Source: Bremia lactucae (taxonomy: Eukaryota > Oomycota > Peronosporomycetes > Peronosporales > Peronosporaceae). From it: 52,001 nt of DNA. Shown here piece after piece: positions 18,421 to 32,292 of the stretch (its first letter is position 1; the number at the start of each line of letters is the position of its first letter). Position numbers and translations under genes: made by a program. The stretch is taken from contig NC_090613.1 of the NCBI RefSeq assembly GCF_004359215.1, positions 5,260,004-5,312,004 of the forward strand, given 5' to 3'. The notes under the pieces are model-generated. The model saw nothing but the letters and a program-made list of their open reading frames with translations. It ran no database searches and was not told the DNA's origin.

Positions 18421-21400
18421 GCCGAAGATGGTCCAGCCGTTCGCCCCATGTTGTTTGCTCTACAAAGACACGATCAAAATGCGGCTATCACCAAGTTCAC
18501 TTGACATTAACTCGACTCGACTCTAAGAAATATCTTGCTTCATCAGCAAGTATCCCAACAGGCATAAATATTGAGAGAAAAATATCTCAACAGTTGGAAC
18601 TTTTGAGACAGCAGCATTTACGTGCTGCTGGCAGGCCGACGCATTCGCGTCGACCCGAACACTACAACATTGACATCACCAAGTTCATTGTAGTAAAACA
18701 CGACTCCTTGTTAAGATGGCTCGTCGAATGAGACAATGCCATTGAAGTTCGCCGCATCGATGATGATGCGACGAAACTTACATTTTGCATGTCCAACTTG
18801 GCCGGAGGTGCCGAATCTTGGGCCTTAGGGCTCAAGCTTCATGAACCATTGATTTTTGGGTCGTATGAGGTCTTAAGGACTCGGCTTAGGCAAACATCTG
18901 AGCCGTCACGGGTAGAATTCAGAATTCGAGCCGTGCTCCTGGATTTGAAGCAGGGCAAGCGTGATCTCCACGCTTATGGCCAACATACACGATACCTAAT
19001 AAGTTGTATCGTGAGTCACCCAATAGACGAACAAACGCAGGTAACTATGTTTATGGAAGTCTTGCTGACGGTCTCACCTGCTGCGGCTTAAACTTGGGAC
19101 GCTAGACCAAGCGAACTATAGAGCTTATCGTCCTCCGAGACGACAAGAAAATCGGGTCCAGAACCCATGGACCCCTCGTATGTAGAGAGCGAGAAATTTT
19201 GCCCATCAAGTTACAAACGATTGCAAATTTCCACCCGAGGTCGATCGTTAGGAATAGCCGAGGAAGCGGATCCGACGCAGGTGCGAAATCGCGACGTCGC
19301 GATTACGGTCGGGTCAGTAGGTGCGGAGCGCCTACTGCTCCAGCAACTTCAAAAGAATTCACAGGCATTTTGATAAAAGTTGGTTTCTCCTCACGAACAA
19401 TATCGTGTATTACTACCCTAGGTGATGAGGTTAACCACTATAATTATAAATTGTAGTGGCAAATAAATTGCCACTAAACCCCTACTCGATTGGGGGGCGT
19501 CGAGCACATTCATTTGACGTTGATTTCTAGAAGATCGCAGACTCAAATTTATTGAGGCGATATCCCTCTAACGATGACAATGCGCCTAGCAAAAGTTAAT
19601 TTGACGCCAATCTCTAGAAGGTTGAAGACTCAAATATATTGAGCGCGATATCCCTCTAACGAGGATACTAATGCGCCTAGCAACATGCGCATCTGTAAGA
19701 GCATAGAAACGCGTATATGGTATTCAATACACGTTCGAGGGTGAACAGTACGACGATGATCTCAGCGTACGAAATTTGGATGACAAATTTGATGTCATTC
19801 TTAGATAATCATGGCCCAAACGCACGAGCTATCCATAAACTGGCAGCATCAACCCGTGACAATGCCTGCCTCTCGCTCATCAGATGGTCATCTGATGAAC
19901 GTATTGTAGCGTCCACGAGCGTGTGGATGCCCTACGAGTGAGTGCGATGGACTTGCTTCTGGTTCGTCGTTTGAACGACTGCGCAAGACCTCACCATCAC
20001 ATTGTAGAGTTACAAACCGACGGCTGTGCACAAGCACAGACAAGTCGAAGTTTGACTACTCGAATAAGTTGTGGTACGAGACAAGGATGTTTGCTACAAA
20101 AGCAACAGCAACGAACATGGGAAACGCCTGTCCATAAGAGACAGTTCGAAAAAGTGCTAGATCGACTGTAGAGTCGATCGTACATGATCCCGCCGTGATT
20201 GCGCAACCACAGCTAGAGGCAGGTAGAGAGGATACTCTCAAATAATTTTCGTGGGAATAAGTCCCCGAAAACCTGTGGTCAAAGGTACTCAGGTACCTTT
20301 GAAATTAATTCGAAAACAGAGACTGAGACAATTAATGTCTTAGTAAACAGTGGATCAAGTATAGACGCTTATACACTTGATCTAATAGCGCCTTCATAGG
20401 TTACTTCCGAGATAATTCAATTGCCAACGCTAGAACCGAGGCTGTTCTTGCGTGATCTGCGTAGTGGCAAAGTCAAGTAGATCTGCGTACTTGTCACAGA
20501 TGACAACTACGTGGCCAATATTCAGTTGGCAATAGTATTTCCTGAGAGCGAACGGATTCTCAGTAGCTCATCGATGGACGAAAGTGTGCTCGATGAGAAG
20601 GCTCGGATTAAACTTTATACGTCCCAATCCTGGAGTCTTTGAAGACAAAGCCTGTATATAAAGATTTAATAGAAGGTAAGGATGTCTTCTCTGAATCAGT
20701 ACCGTGCGAGTTGCCTAAGGACAAGGCACTCGACACGAATTCGACCTAATCCCGGGCTCGAAATACTGTGTCATGAAGCAATGACCATTGCCTCGTGAAC
20801 AAATTATAGAGATCGACAAATTCTTTGCCGAACGCTTAGCAGCGGGCCATGTGAGGAATCAAATTTCCCACATAGCTCTTCGACCTTCTGTGTGCGTAAA
20901 GCAACAGGAGGATGGCGGATAGTGCATGCATTCAATAAACTGAACGCTGCAACCGTACCTTCTCAAACGCCCATACCAGGAAAAGACGTAATCAGTTATG
21001 ATATGTCAAATGGATCTGATGGATGGATTCTATCACATCCTCATGCGTAAACAAGACATTGCGTTCACAGCAGTAAGCACCCGGAGCGGTATGCTATGGG
21101 AGTGGCTTAGGCATGCCACATGGGCTTAGTTATGCCCCTGCGACATTTAACAGATGTGTAACCAATCTGTTGAGATCGGTGCAGGATTTTGCATCGATCT
21201 ATTTTGTTGATGTCTTCGTTCGTAGCAGAGCCATGAACGAAAAGTCGAATTTTAAGTACATCGTACCCGTGTCCGAAAAGGTCTTACACTTATGCGTAAG
21301 CACAAGTTGTATGCAAATCTTAAGAAGTGTATATTCGCTGCAAGCGAAATACCTTCTTGGGTGTACGCTCGGATCCAGAATAAATTAAGGCGATCACGTC

Positions 21401-21470
21401 TGGCCTGTGCCAGTCATTGTAAAGGGACTTAGAAAGTTTCTCGGCTTAGCGACGTACTTACCTAAGTACT
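18421..21470 (+). pseudogene. Gypsy element, fourth family: gag, protease and reverse transcriptase
   Basis: Gag capsid part at 18789-19090 (MSNLAGGAESWALGLKLHEP; LKQGKRDLHAYGQHTRYL). Protease end near 19763-19790 (LDDKFDVIL). Reverse transcriptase from ~20740 (PGSKYCVMKQ; EIDKFFAERLAAGHV; HGLSYAPATFNRC at 21116) to the connection domain (VKGLRKFLGLATYLPKYS, ~21418-21471). Many stops and frame changes. The catalytic box, YFDD or similar in this family, reads YFVDVF at about 21200, so one catalytic Asp is lost. Strong hairpins include TCATCAGATG-GT-CATCTGATGA (19877-19898) and CACGATAC/GTATCGTG (18989-19014). Non-autonomous relic. Confidence 0.85.
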
Positions 21471-22975
21471 CCCACATTCGTCACTACATATTTTGGTCGG
21501 CTTACCGAAGAGAGTAAGACTAGATCATTAACATTAAATGAAAGAATGTTTGCTCATCCATTTTGTCAGATTTCCGTATCTTTCAGTCGACCGCATCCGA
21601 TAGAATCCTGTACAAACGAACTACATTTCTCCAGCCAGCAGGAATTCTCCTGCTGACTCGGTTTTGTTTTTGTCTTCAGTGCGACCGGTGCGCACTACGG
21701 AGATGTCATTCTCCACTTTAGTGAGAGCATTATTGCTCTTAATAATATTATTGTTTTCAGCATATTACTGAGTTTGCCCACATCAACGTTGATTGAATCA
21801 ACATTAGTATCCTCTGCATTGACTGTTGAGTCAATGCGTGATGAGCAAGATCTAAATTGTTCCTTGCTCAAGCGAGCCCCCCCCTTGGATAATAGTCACT
21901 TATAAACAAGGTTATGTGCATGCTTTGTAATAGCATGCACTTAATTGTTGATGGCAAATTCTACCATCCGTAAGAACTTGCTCCAATTCGTACAAGAGTG
22001 GACGTATCCGCGAAGTATCTCTTCGTGGATAAGATTTGCATGTTCTGTCTGACCATCTATTTCAGGATTGTCAGAAGCTGACATTTTCAACTATGTGCCG
22101 TGTGATTTGAACACAGATTGCCAAAATGCCGTCGTGAAGCTGGGGTCTCGATCTGAGACCAATTCACGGGATAGCCCATGAAGCCGAAATATCGTGTCAA
22201 CAAAGACACGAGCATAGCCTTTGCCTGTGGTCGACTCCTGGACTGCAGCAATATGTATTATCTTGCTGAAACGATAAACAAGCACAAGACTGCCATTATT
22301 CTTGTGGTCGTCTACGGGAAAATCGAAGACGAAAATCATAGATACGGACTGCCAAAATTCTACCGGAAAAGGCAGAGTATTGTGAGGGAGCAACAGATGA
22401 AGCACTAGGCTTCACCCGTTGACAAACTTCGCAAGCGCGTATGTACTTTCAGACGAATTCATACTGGCGTGGCCAGTAGAAGTCGCGGCTTATCGTGATA
22501 TAAGTTCTCTCACGTCCACGATGCCCACTGATTGGTGCATCGTGACACTCATACATGACGCGTAAACGTAAATCATTATGGGTGGGGATGACGACACGAG
22601 GTGCGTCGCCAGCAATGGCTGTGTAATACAGTAACCATTGCGTGTTGTGTATCGATCCGTTAAGAGTGGATACAATTCCGACACCCCTTTTCAGGATTTT
22701 TTTTTGGGATGGATTTTTAAGGTAACCCATTAAACCTTCAAGAGCCTTATCTTCTTGATAGGCTCTTTTAACGTCGTCATGTAACATTGACGACGGAACA
22801 ATTATTGTTGCAACAGTGGGCTTATGCTGACTGTTCAAGACGAATGGTCCTTAAAAGGAATGAGCGGTCTATCTTCCATGAGATAGACCCAAAACTTAGC
22901 GAGTGCATATTTCATGGCAAGGAAATCCTTGTCATGCACTGGATAATTTCGCTCAGCTCGCGCCCAGTTCTCTAG
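21471..22975 (-). pseudogene. Gypsy RNase H and integrase, inverted copy
   Basis: Minus strand: RNase H end (NYPVHDKDFLAMKYALAKF, ~22960-22900), integrase zinc-binding domain (HDAPISGHRGR... RDFYWPR, ~22550-22465), catalytic core (DHKNNGSLVLVYRFSKIIH; SRELVSDRDPSFTTAFWQ, 22330-22110), then NPEIDGQTEHANL at ~22050. A polar linker follows to ~21500. Opposite orientation to the flanking pol pieces on both sides (RT plus at the left, chromodomain plus at the right). Confidence 0.8.
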
Positions 22976-23240
22976 CTGCTCGCGAGAAAGACCTTCGACC
23001 GTCATCGCAAACTCGCGACGACGGGATCGTTCATGATCAACGTCCTCCCGTAAATGAGGAGGACGTGATCCAAATCACGATGTTGACTCGGGTTCGGCGA
23101 ATGAGGCGAACCCGATTTTACCTCTCCATTGACGGATTCGAGTGGTGAGAAGCGTTTCCTAGTTGAACGCATCTTGAACCACCGTGGGTAAAGGGGATTC
23201 GAACGAGTTACCTCGATCGATGGCGAGGGCATCCACCCTC
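22976..23240 (+). pseudogene. Gypsy linker and chromodomain remnant
   Basis: Plus strand: RFLVERILNH near 23155-23185, a stop and frame change, then RTSYLDRWRGHPPSYDS (23200-23250). The complementary strand carries a degenerate version of the antisense frame (23232-23002). It begins just where the inverted RNase H ends. Confidence 0.7.
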
Positions 23241-23775
23241 GTATGATAGCTGCTTTACGATATCTTTAAGCATTGCAGGGATAGGACCGTGATACGAATT
23301 AAAGTCTGACGCTAGATAATTGTCGGTATCAATTTATTACGGAAGGTATGTGGACGTATTAGATCTTGGCGACGTTGCAGCAGTTTTCAAAGGTACGAAG
23401 AAATTCCTTTGTTTAGTCAAAAGCCACGAATAAAAAAGCTATGTAAATTAAGCTTTAGTTTTACGTATTCGCGACTTAATAAATCTAAGTGATGTGCGTA
23501 AGGTACTGCAAGAGCTTCAGTATGGTAGCCCATACCCATAGGGTAATCCGGCTTAAACTCAATGAGTAAGGAAACTAAAGCTCTACCTGACAAGTAGAGC
23601 TACCCAGTAGGTCAAGTTGACCTATGGGAAATTAATTTGTGAAGGATGTGGAATGGCCATCTGTTTTGAAACCTACTACTTTAAGGGTGACTAATTAGGG
23701 GGCCGGTCCCCGCCCACAATACGTAATTAATTTATATTTACGATTTCTGTGAGTTAGCCGCTCGGTCAACACGTC
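23241..23775. other. Intergenic / retrotransposon-derived DNA, no gene
   Basis: No protein-like frame. The left part may be the element's tail. A purine run with GGGGGCCGG at 23697-23707 might be a decayed polypurine tract, but no LTR match was found. Contains the promoter of the PIG-C gene at its right end. Confidence 0.35.
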
Positions 23776-25145
23776 ATGGCGGTGATCAAGGTGACCCGCT
23801 TATCTGTAGCTCTTTAAAACAAGCATCTCACATCTTGCATAGCATCAACAATGGAGGAAGATTTTGTACGCTTCGCAACCATTTGAGGACAATTACGTCG
23901 ACGAGACATTTCTGGAACAGATGCGGACAAACGGTGCCTCTTTCTCATCAGTGCACCATAGCTATGTGACTAAGCAATTCTCATCTTACGTGTTAGCAAA
24001 CGTGCAAGAGCATGACTACAAAGGCATGGTTCGCTCGGCAGCGACCATTACGCAACAGATCTGCGCTGTTTCGATCTTTTACGTGCGTTGTACAAGCGAA
24101 GGAAGCAGAATTTAGCGTGACTGTGGTTAATGCATTGGGATTCGTAGTCAGTTTTTGAGTTTTTCAGACTTGGTGCTATCTCCGCAATGCTGCTGGGTGG
24201 TATTGACGTATTTCTGGCAATTTTTGGTTTTGCAGTCTTACGTGCATGCTTCGGCCTTCCGCTGCGTGCGTTCCGTTGTTCGATATTTGTGATCGTGGAG
24301 CTAATTACTGCATTTAATATTAATCGGCAGACACATGGAACATCTTAAGCTCGAGCCTACTCTTCTGCGCAACGCTATCGCTTCTCGCGCCCGTCTTGCG
24401 GACTCTCACGAGGTCTTACGCAGATGATACAATTTGGGCTTTGGCGGCGTTCCTATGCCTGCTGCATCTAATCACTCACGACTACAACTACATCAATTCG
24501 GGCATCGGGTGGTAAGCGGTACCCTTAATAGTTTGCTCAATGTCGAATTTTAGACTAAAGTTCTCCTTTGACATCGTCGTGGGTAACTTCTTGTTGCACT
24601 CCAGCTTTAGCGGCACGATCTCACTAAATGCCGCCATTTTTATGGCGGTGATGCTCAGTTCGCGGCTGCAGTCGAACGAGCACGTGTTTGCATTGGTGCT
24701 GTTTGCTATCGAAACTTTCGCCATGTCCCCCATGTTCTGGCGCGAAGTGAAGGTTGTCCTATTAATCCATCTGGTTGTTCCTGCTAGCAGGGCGAGAGTC
24801 TAACATACATTTACATTACCACAGCGCCACTCGGAGCGCCTGCACCTCATGATCGCAGCCGCGCTGTTTGCGCTCTCTTCAGCGCTTGTTTGGCAACTGT
24901 CAGGGCTGGTCAGCGTATTAATAGGTGCCTTTGTGCTCTTTCTCGCTTTCCTGTGCCCGCTCTGGTTCATGCATGTGCAGGAGTCGAAAAGGTACTGTAT
25001 GTGAAGTCAGTCCGTCTCTGTCGCTGGTTTTTCCGTGTGATGCGCATCCCTAACTGACGCACGATCGTTGTGGACTTTCTGTGTTTTCAATCACAGCGAA
25101 ATTCTCGGACCCTGGGATATCACCCATATTCAACCTGAGCAATAG
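23776..25145 (+). CDS. PIGC: PIG-C / GPI2, subunit of GPI-N-acetylglucosaminyltransferase
   Basis: Spliced gene; exons by eye about 23776-23790, 23843-24082, ~24157-24264, ~24345-24512, 24594-24750, 24825-24991, 25097-25145. The third exon's ends are the least certain. Recognisable blocks: WRKILYASQPFEDNYVDETF, APVLRTLTRSYADDTIWAL, HDYNYINSGIG, SLNAAIFMAVMLSSRLQS, FAIETFAMSPMFW, and the C-terminal LGPWDI. The protein is a multi-pass ER membrane subunit of the complex that starts GPI-anchor synthesis by adding GlcNAc to phosphatidylinositol. Hydrophobic segments occur in exons 3-6. Host gene flanked by dead retrotransposons on the left; intact as far as I can see. Confidence 0.85.
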
Positions 25146-25310
25146 ATGTCGCTAGTCGGTTAATAGCCTCAGCATTGGAGCGAGGCACTGAGCCGGCCTG
25201 CTTCTCAATTAAGGGCATTTGACGTGCTGAAACCATAGCTTCGTCTAGCGCTGCGAGCCACTCATTTTGCATTGACCCCAACGGTCGCTTGCCGTAACTT
25301 CAAGCAGCAT
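25120..25310 (-). CDS. Possible last exon of an unidentified minus-strand gene
   Basis: Minus-strand frame from ~25310 to a stop at 25120-25122 reads like protein (NEWLAALDEAMVSARQMPLI..., NRLATSIAQVEYG). It overlaps the last PIG-C exon on the opposite strand. An adjacent frame upstream (RATMLLEVTASD) would, with NEWLAALDEAM, resemble the end of a PH domain, but I could not join them with a convincing intron. Low confidence. Confidence 0.25.
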
Positions 25311-26775
25311 CGTGGCACGCGTTTCGTTCGCCGCATTTTCCGATAAGAGTGCATGTTAATTTGATCAAAACGTGCCTCTTCGCGCATTACGAGTCACTTG
25401 GCTTGGTCTCATATTACATGAAACCACCCGAGACCGTGAGGCCCTTCTCCCCCCTCAGCTGCGAACAAAGCCGGCGAGATTGGCCCCGAAACACAACGAA
25501 CATTGTTTTCTTAGTGTAACTAATACATCCTGCGAAAGCTTATCTGTGCAGTCCCTTCGCCTGCAAAGGTAAGCAATCGGCTAAGAAAATTCACCCTTCA
25601 AATATAAAAGTCTATGGATAAAGGCATCGATTTTCACATTCCAACCGTAGGTTATGAAGTCTATGACAACGGCAGAAAAGTACCAAGTCATGAAAGGTTT
25701 GAGGCCGCAACTGTTTCGAACGAATTTAGCTGATCCCAGCGATGTCTTCTTGCCAGCAATGCTATCCTATTGTCGTTGCTTCTATGCGCCCCTTCACGAC
25801 GTGCAAGAATAGCTTCTCTCAATTCGAGACTGAGGGTTGCCTTGCTTTAACATCTACCAAAAGCAACGACGTCAATACTGCATTACGAGGCAGACAGTTG
25901 ACGACTGTATTTATACTACATGTAAATAGCGCCAAAGTTTATCAATTTATCCCAATAGAGGGGGCGCAACTGATTCGTTTTCAGAACTTTCCACGAACCC
26001 CTGGCCATTCTCTGCACGGTCAAATTTGCAGCGCCACCGTACAGTATATGTACGATATGCAGTATCCGGCAACAAATGCCCGCGACACCCACACGCCATC
26101 GTTGCTATGCAGATGGCACCGCTCGGCTATCCAAAGGCATGGCTGCATAATCAGGTGACGGAGAAATTCACCTTTAAAACACCAACGGCCTTTTCCGCTG
26201 TCTAGCACTCCGACCAAAACAACCTTAATATGGCTTTCCACATGGTAATGTCGCCCTCGCTGAGTTTGATACCTGTGGTAACTGTAGTAGTTGTTAGGCA
26301 TCTATGTTTCTTTGCTGCATGTACCGGTACTTGTAACGGGCGGGCCGGGCCCTCTTTCGGTTGGCTTCCATCAATAACTTGAATCTTGTATGCAGTGTCA
26401 ACGACAACGGGTCGACCCAACGGCGAACCGTGGAAGAACGCTCTCCTTTGTATGGGGGGCTACGATTGGCTTAAAGGTTCAAGCAACGCCGCCATTGGCA
26501 AGGCCACGGAGGCTCACAGCTTGGCATAAAAAAGGAAAGATTGCAACGCCTATTCATTTGGAATTTTACCAGAAGCTGTACACGTGCGCAGTTTCCTTGA
26601 ATAGCTTCCCTTTTTGTCCGGGTTGCGTAAGCTCAGTCCGCCTGCCGCACCTCACCGATCGTTGCCGTCTCATTGTCCCCGTGTATCGTTTGTGTGCGCG
26701 TCGTTATATTGCGTGCATCGTCATTGTTCTAGAATCACCACGCACCCTCTGCTTTGTACTACATTAAGGGTTACA
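25311..26775. other. Intergenic region with unassigned open segments
   Basis: Open plus-strand stretches at 25614-25730, 25664-25800 and an ATG-initiated 138-codon frame at 25742-26158, plus minus frames at 26301-26020 and 26420-26202. None shows a family I know and none connects by clear splice sites. The last ~150 bp before 26776 is probably the 5' leader of the Myb gene; the frame stays open upstream to 26614 but has no ATG there. Confidence 0.35.
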
Positions 26776-28008
26776 ATGGCCTCTGCTGTCCTGTTTAAGT
26801 GCGCACGATCGCACCCCAAGCTTTTATCATTACAGCACGTTGACGACGCGTTCCTCTCCTGCAGAAGCGACGCGCCAATGACTCCGCTAAGCACCGACCC
26901 AACGCTCTTTACTGCTACCGTTTCCCCGCGCGATCCCGCAGCAAAAGTGGCCGCCGGAGCTTCGAGCTTGATTTCCAAGTCCCAATGCAGCCCCATAGTG
27001 AACGCCTTCGCCAGTCACCGTTTATGCATCCCATCCTCTGGTTCGAGCGATGACGCGTCTGATGATGAATACGATGACAGTGAAGACGTCCCGTGTACTG
27101 CCTCGGGCAAGTCCATGAAGGGAAACACTGGTCGATGGACCGAAGCTGAACATAAACTTTTTTTACAGGGTCTTGAAGCATTTCCATATCGGGCATGGAA
27201 GAAAATTGCGACGCTCATTAAGACGCGCACCGTCGTACAGATCCGTACTCATGCTCAGAAGTACTACCAGAAGCTTGAGAAAGAAGAATCCCGTATGAAG
27301 GAGCGTGAAGCCCAGGACCGTGCAGCTATCGCTACTGGAGCGGCGCCTCTCTCAATCCCTACGAGCCCTGCTGCGCAGAAGAAGAAAATCAATTTGATGC
27401 GCAAGCGCAAATGCTCAATGATTAGCATGGACTCAGTAATTGAGAGTGACTCAATCGTTCTTCCCAGTATTCCCAAGCGCATCGCTCGCGAGCACCTTCT
27501 GGCAGGTATGTCTCCGAAGCAGAAAGTGTCTTCAATATCGGGCAACAAGGCATTTCTCAGCAACTCCATGGACTCTCGATTCATGTTTGCACGAAATTTA
27601 AAGAGCCATGCCGTCATGCAGCCGCCTCACCAGCTGCCGCTAGATTTTGCCGATGCTGCTGCAGAGGCCATGATCCTCGATTTTGCGGAGGAAAAGGCCT
27701 TGTCCGACTACACTCTAGACTGCGTTGATCAGACTCTCGCATCCATTGACAACGAAGACTTGCTGCAACTAACTGAGGAGGAACTAGAGTGGTTTTCGAC
27801 CTCAAACACGGACCTTAGTACGTCAATCGATGAGACGAAATCTGACGCCATGCAAACGGGAATCGGGCCTCATTCAGGATTTAATTTTGACGCGTTGGAC
27901 AGCGAAAACTTTGCCCTTAATCTTTGCCTCGACGATGCTGACGACGATTTTGTGTTGGACCCGGAGAAGTTCTTGTCGAGTTACTTTGCTCCAAATGAAA
28001 TGTCTTGA
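26776..28008 (+). CDS. Myb-like transcription factor, SHAQKYF class
   Basis: 410 residues from ATG 26776 in one exon. A single Myb repeat at ~118-170 contains three regularly spaced aromatic/Trp positions (GRWTEAEHKLF, RAWKKIATLI) and ends with RTHAQKYYQKL, the oomycete variant of the plant SHAQKYF motif. This class binds I-box-like DNA, and in oomycetes many members are stage-specific regulators. An acidic patch with Ser precedes the repeat (SDDASDDEYDDSEDV, ~87-101). The C-terminal third is acidic (ELEWF, DDADDDFVLDPEKF), resembling an activation domain. A Lys/Arg cluster (KKKINLMRKRKC) is a likely nuclear signal. I rejected the upstream non-ATG extension. Confidence 0.9.
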   Translation: MASAVLFKCARSHPKLLSLQHVDDAFLSCRSDAPMTPLSTDPTLFTATVSPRDPAAKVAAGASSLISKSQCSPIVNAFASHRLCIPSSGSSDDASDDEYDDSEDVPCTASGKSMKGNTGRWTEAEHKLFLQGLEAFPYRAWKKIATLIKTRTVVQIRTHAQKYYQKLEKEESRMKEREAQDRAAIATGAAPLSIPTSPAAQKKKINLMRKRKCSMISMDSVIESDSIVLPSIPKRIAREHLLAGMSPKQKVSSISGNKAFLSNSMDSRFMFARNLKSHAVMQPPHQLPLDFADAAAEAMILDFAEEKALSDYTLDCVDQTLASIDNEDLLQLTEEELEWFSTSNTDLSTSIDETKSDAMQTGIGPHSGFNFDALDSENFALNLCLDDADDDFVLDPEKFLSSYFAPNEMS

Positions 28009-28217
28009 GTCAGAAGACGATATCGTGGCGGTCATTTGTGCCACAGCTTCCTCGTAGAGCGCCGTCGTTTCTGTCGGCTCATTCGTACTTAACAGTCCAT
28101 GATAGGCTCTCGAATGCGCATTCTTTGTGATGCTAGTTTAGCGTGAAGCTGGGTAACTTCTTGAGAAGTGTCCAAATATTATTATTATCGGCGTCATAAA
28201 TTTTGTCAAGCCGAAGT

Positions 28218-28961
28218 CTACTTATTTGTTTTATTGCTATCATGTGTACCAACTTCAAATAGTAGGACAGTATTGTCATGATGGACTACTGCTACTTTTA
28301 AAGGTACGTGATTATCTGCCAAATCGTTGTGAGAAATAGTGCTATTAGCTGCGTTCCGGAGACTACGCATACTAGGTAATGCGTCGCCAAAGCGACACAC
28401 AATCACTTTAAAAACACGCATCAACATTTTGCGCTTTTTCGCCCGTTGTGCTGATTCCGCAGACTCGCATGTCATTGTCTTCCAAACGTCGAACGCAACG
28501 TCGCGACACTCGCTATTAGCCATGATGCAGGGGATGCTATCACAAATAAAACTTGATTGCATTAGCGGCCTTCGACAGCGGCGCGGGTGCAGCCTATGGT
28601 CTTTAAGAAAAGCGTATACTTGCATACAGGCGAGCGACACGTGCGCGTCGTTCAATACCATAACATCGAAGGTAGCAGCACTTAAGGGGGGTGCATCTTC
28701 TCCTTTTCGAGGCATGAGGTAAATTATTAGAGCCTCTTGTTGAGACAAATAACTGGCTTCCTCCGGGTAAAGCGACAGCCCCGTGTAATTCCCAGATGAC
28801 ATTGTTAAGTCTACAGCTTCAACTAATAAGTCATGATGCTGCCGCTTCTTAACGCTTGGTCCCATATTAAAAAGCAGTCGACCGCGCTGCTGTGTAATAT
28901 GTGTGAGCCCTGTCCGTGGATCATACTCGCCAATTGAAACATTCTTGCAAGAAGAAGTCAT
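28218..28961 (-). CDS. tRNA-splicing endonuclease subunit SEN54-like
   Basis: 247 residues, one exon, ATG 28961. The N-terminal third matches the Sen54 N-terminal domain pattern: RGRLLFNMGPSVKKRQ followed after ~30 residues by LYPEEASYLSQQEALIIY. Sen54 is a structural, non-catalytic subunit of the nuclear heterotetramer that excises tRNA introns. No catalytic nuclease motif is expected or seen. The rest (RCRRPLMQSSFICDSI, KKRKMLMRVFKVIVCRFGDA) is compatible with the family's C-terminal fold. The start lies only 56 bp from the end of the KDM4-like gene on the same strand. Family call moderately sure. Confidence 0.65.
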   Translation of the reverse strand: MTSSCKNVSIGEYDPRTGLTHITQQRGRLLFNMGPSVKKRQHHDLLVEAVDLTMSSGNYTGLSLYPEEASYLSQQEALIIYLMPRKGEDAPPLSAATFDVMVLNDAHVSLACMQVYAFLKDHRLHPRRCRRPLMQSSFICDSIPCIMANSECRDVAFDVWKTMTCESAESAQRAKKRKMLMRVFKVIVCRFGDALPSMRSLRNAANSTISHNDLADNHVPLKVAVVHHDNTVLLFEVGTHDSNKTNK

Positions 28962-29017
28962 GACGCAACAAAATATGACATAAGTTTGTTATTTATCATT
29001 CAATATCTACCAATAGG

Positions 29018-31456
<2,439 letters not shown>

Positions 31457-32292
31457 AAAAAAGAGTTTGGGTATGTCAACGATCAGCAACGCTTCGTAGA
31501 AAAACGTCTGATGTTTTAAACAAGTTTTTTTTCAAAGCGAAATAAAAATTATAAACGCATTGACGCATTTTTACTTTTCAGTCCACGATAAACGCAACAA
31601 ATACTGACTCACCGGATAAAAGGACTAGCAACTAAATTTGACTTCAGAAAAATCAAGCGAAAATTGCAAAACCAAAAAATGCCCACTAAACATCAATTTT
31701 AGAAATTTTGCCAAAGAGATTCAAAGCTACATTCGGTCAGTCTGGCGCTTAAGTTTAGTCACGTGATGCTTAGAAGCAAGCTCATGCTTTATTATGAAGC
31801 ACAAGCAGAGCCATTCAGCGGATCCAGCTTTCTGTCAACAGCCCTTTCGCGTTTTCTGAGCATTTCCGCTGATGGTATGTATACAAGACTTGACAGTGCT
31901 CAGTCGGCCAGCCTTCAGGTTAACCATACCAAACATATACGCCATGCTGAATTGCTTACCATGGTCATATTGCGATGGCCAATTAGTCGTGTAATGTCTT
32001 AAGGAGACGGATAAAACGGTCGCAAAGAATTTACTAGTGTATATTCATGGAAAAGTTTGTTTTTTAGCCCCAAATCGAGCATTTGCCCCGCTCCTAATCT
32101 ACTTTTGCGCTGGTTGGGTCGCTTCCCTTCAATCACTAAAATTGCTGGTATGCGTCCGTCGCGCACGGATGCGTGTGAATGGCGAGCATTAAGCACTGAT
32201 CCTTAAGAAATGATCACTGATTATATCCTTCCCAGACGGTCTAGTGATAGCGTCATCGATGACGGCAGTTGCCTGACAAGATAAGCACACGC
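31457..32292. other. Intergenic DNA between KDM4-like and ARL1 genes
   Basis: No recognisable protein on either strand. The right part is the 3' flank of ARL1 and the left part the promoter of the demethylase gene. Confidence 0.5.

Noticed and set aside
26614..26775. N-terminal extension of the Myb gene (54 codons)
   Set aside because: It starts with TTG, not ATG, and its composition (Pro/Cys/His/Ser) looks like a translated 5' leader. The ATG at 26776 is the better start.
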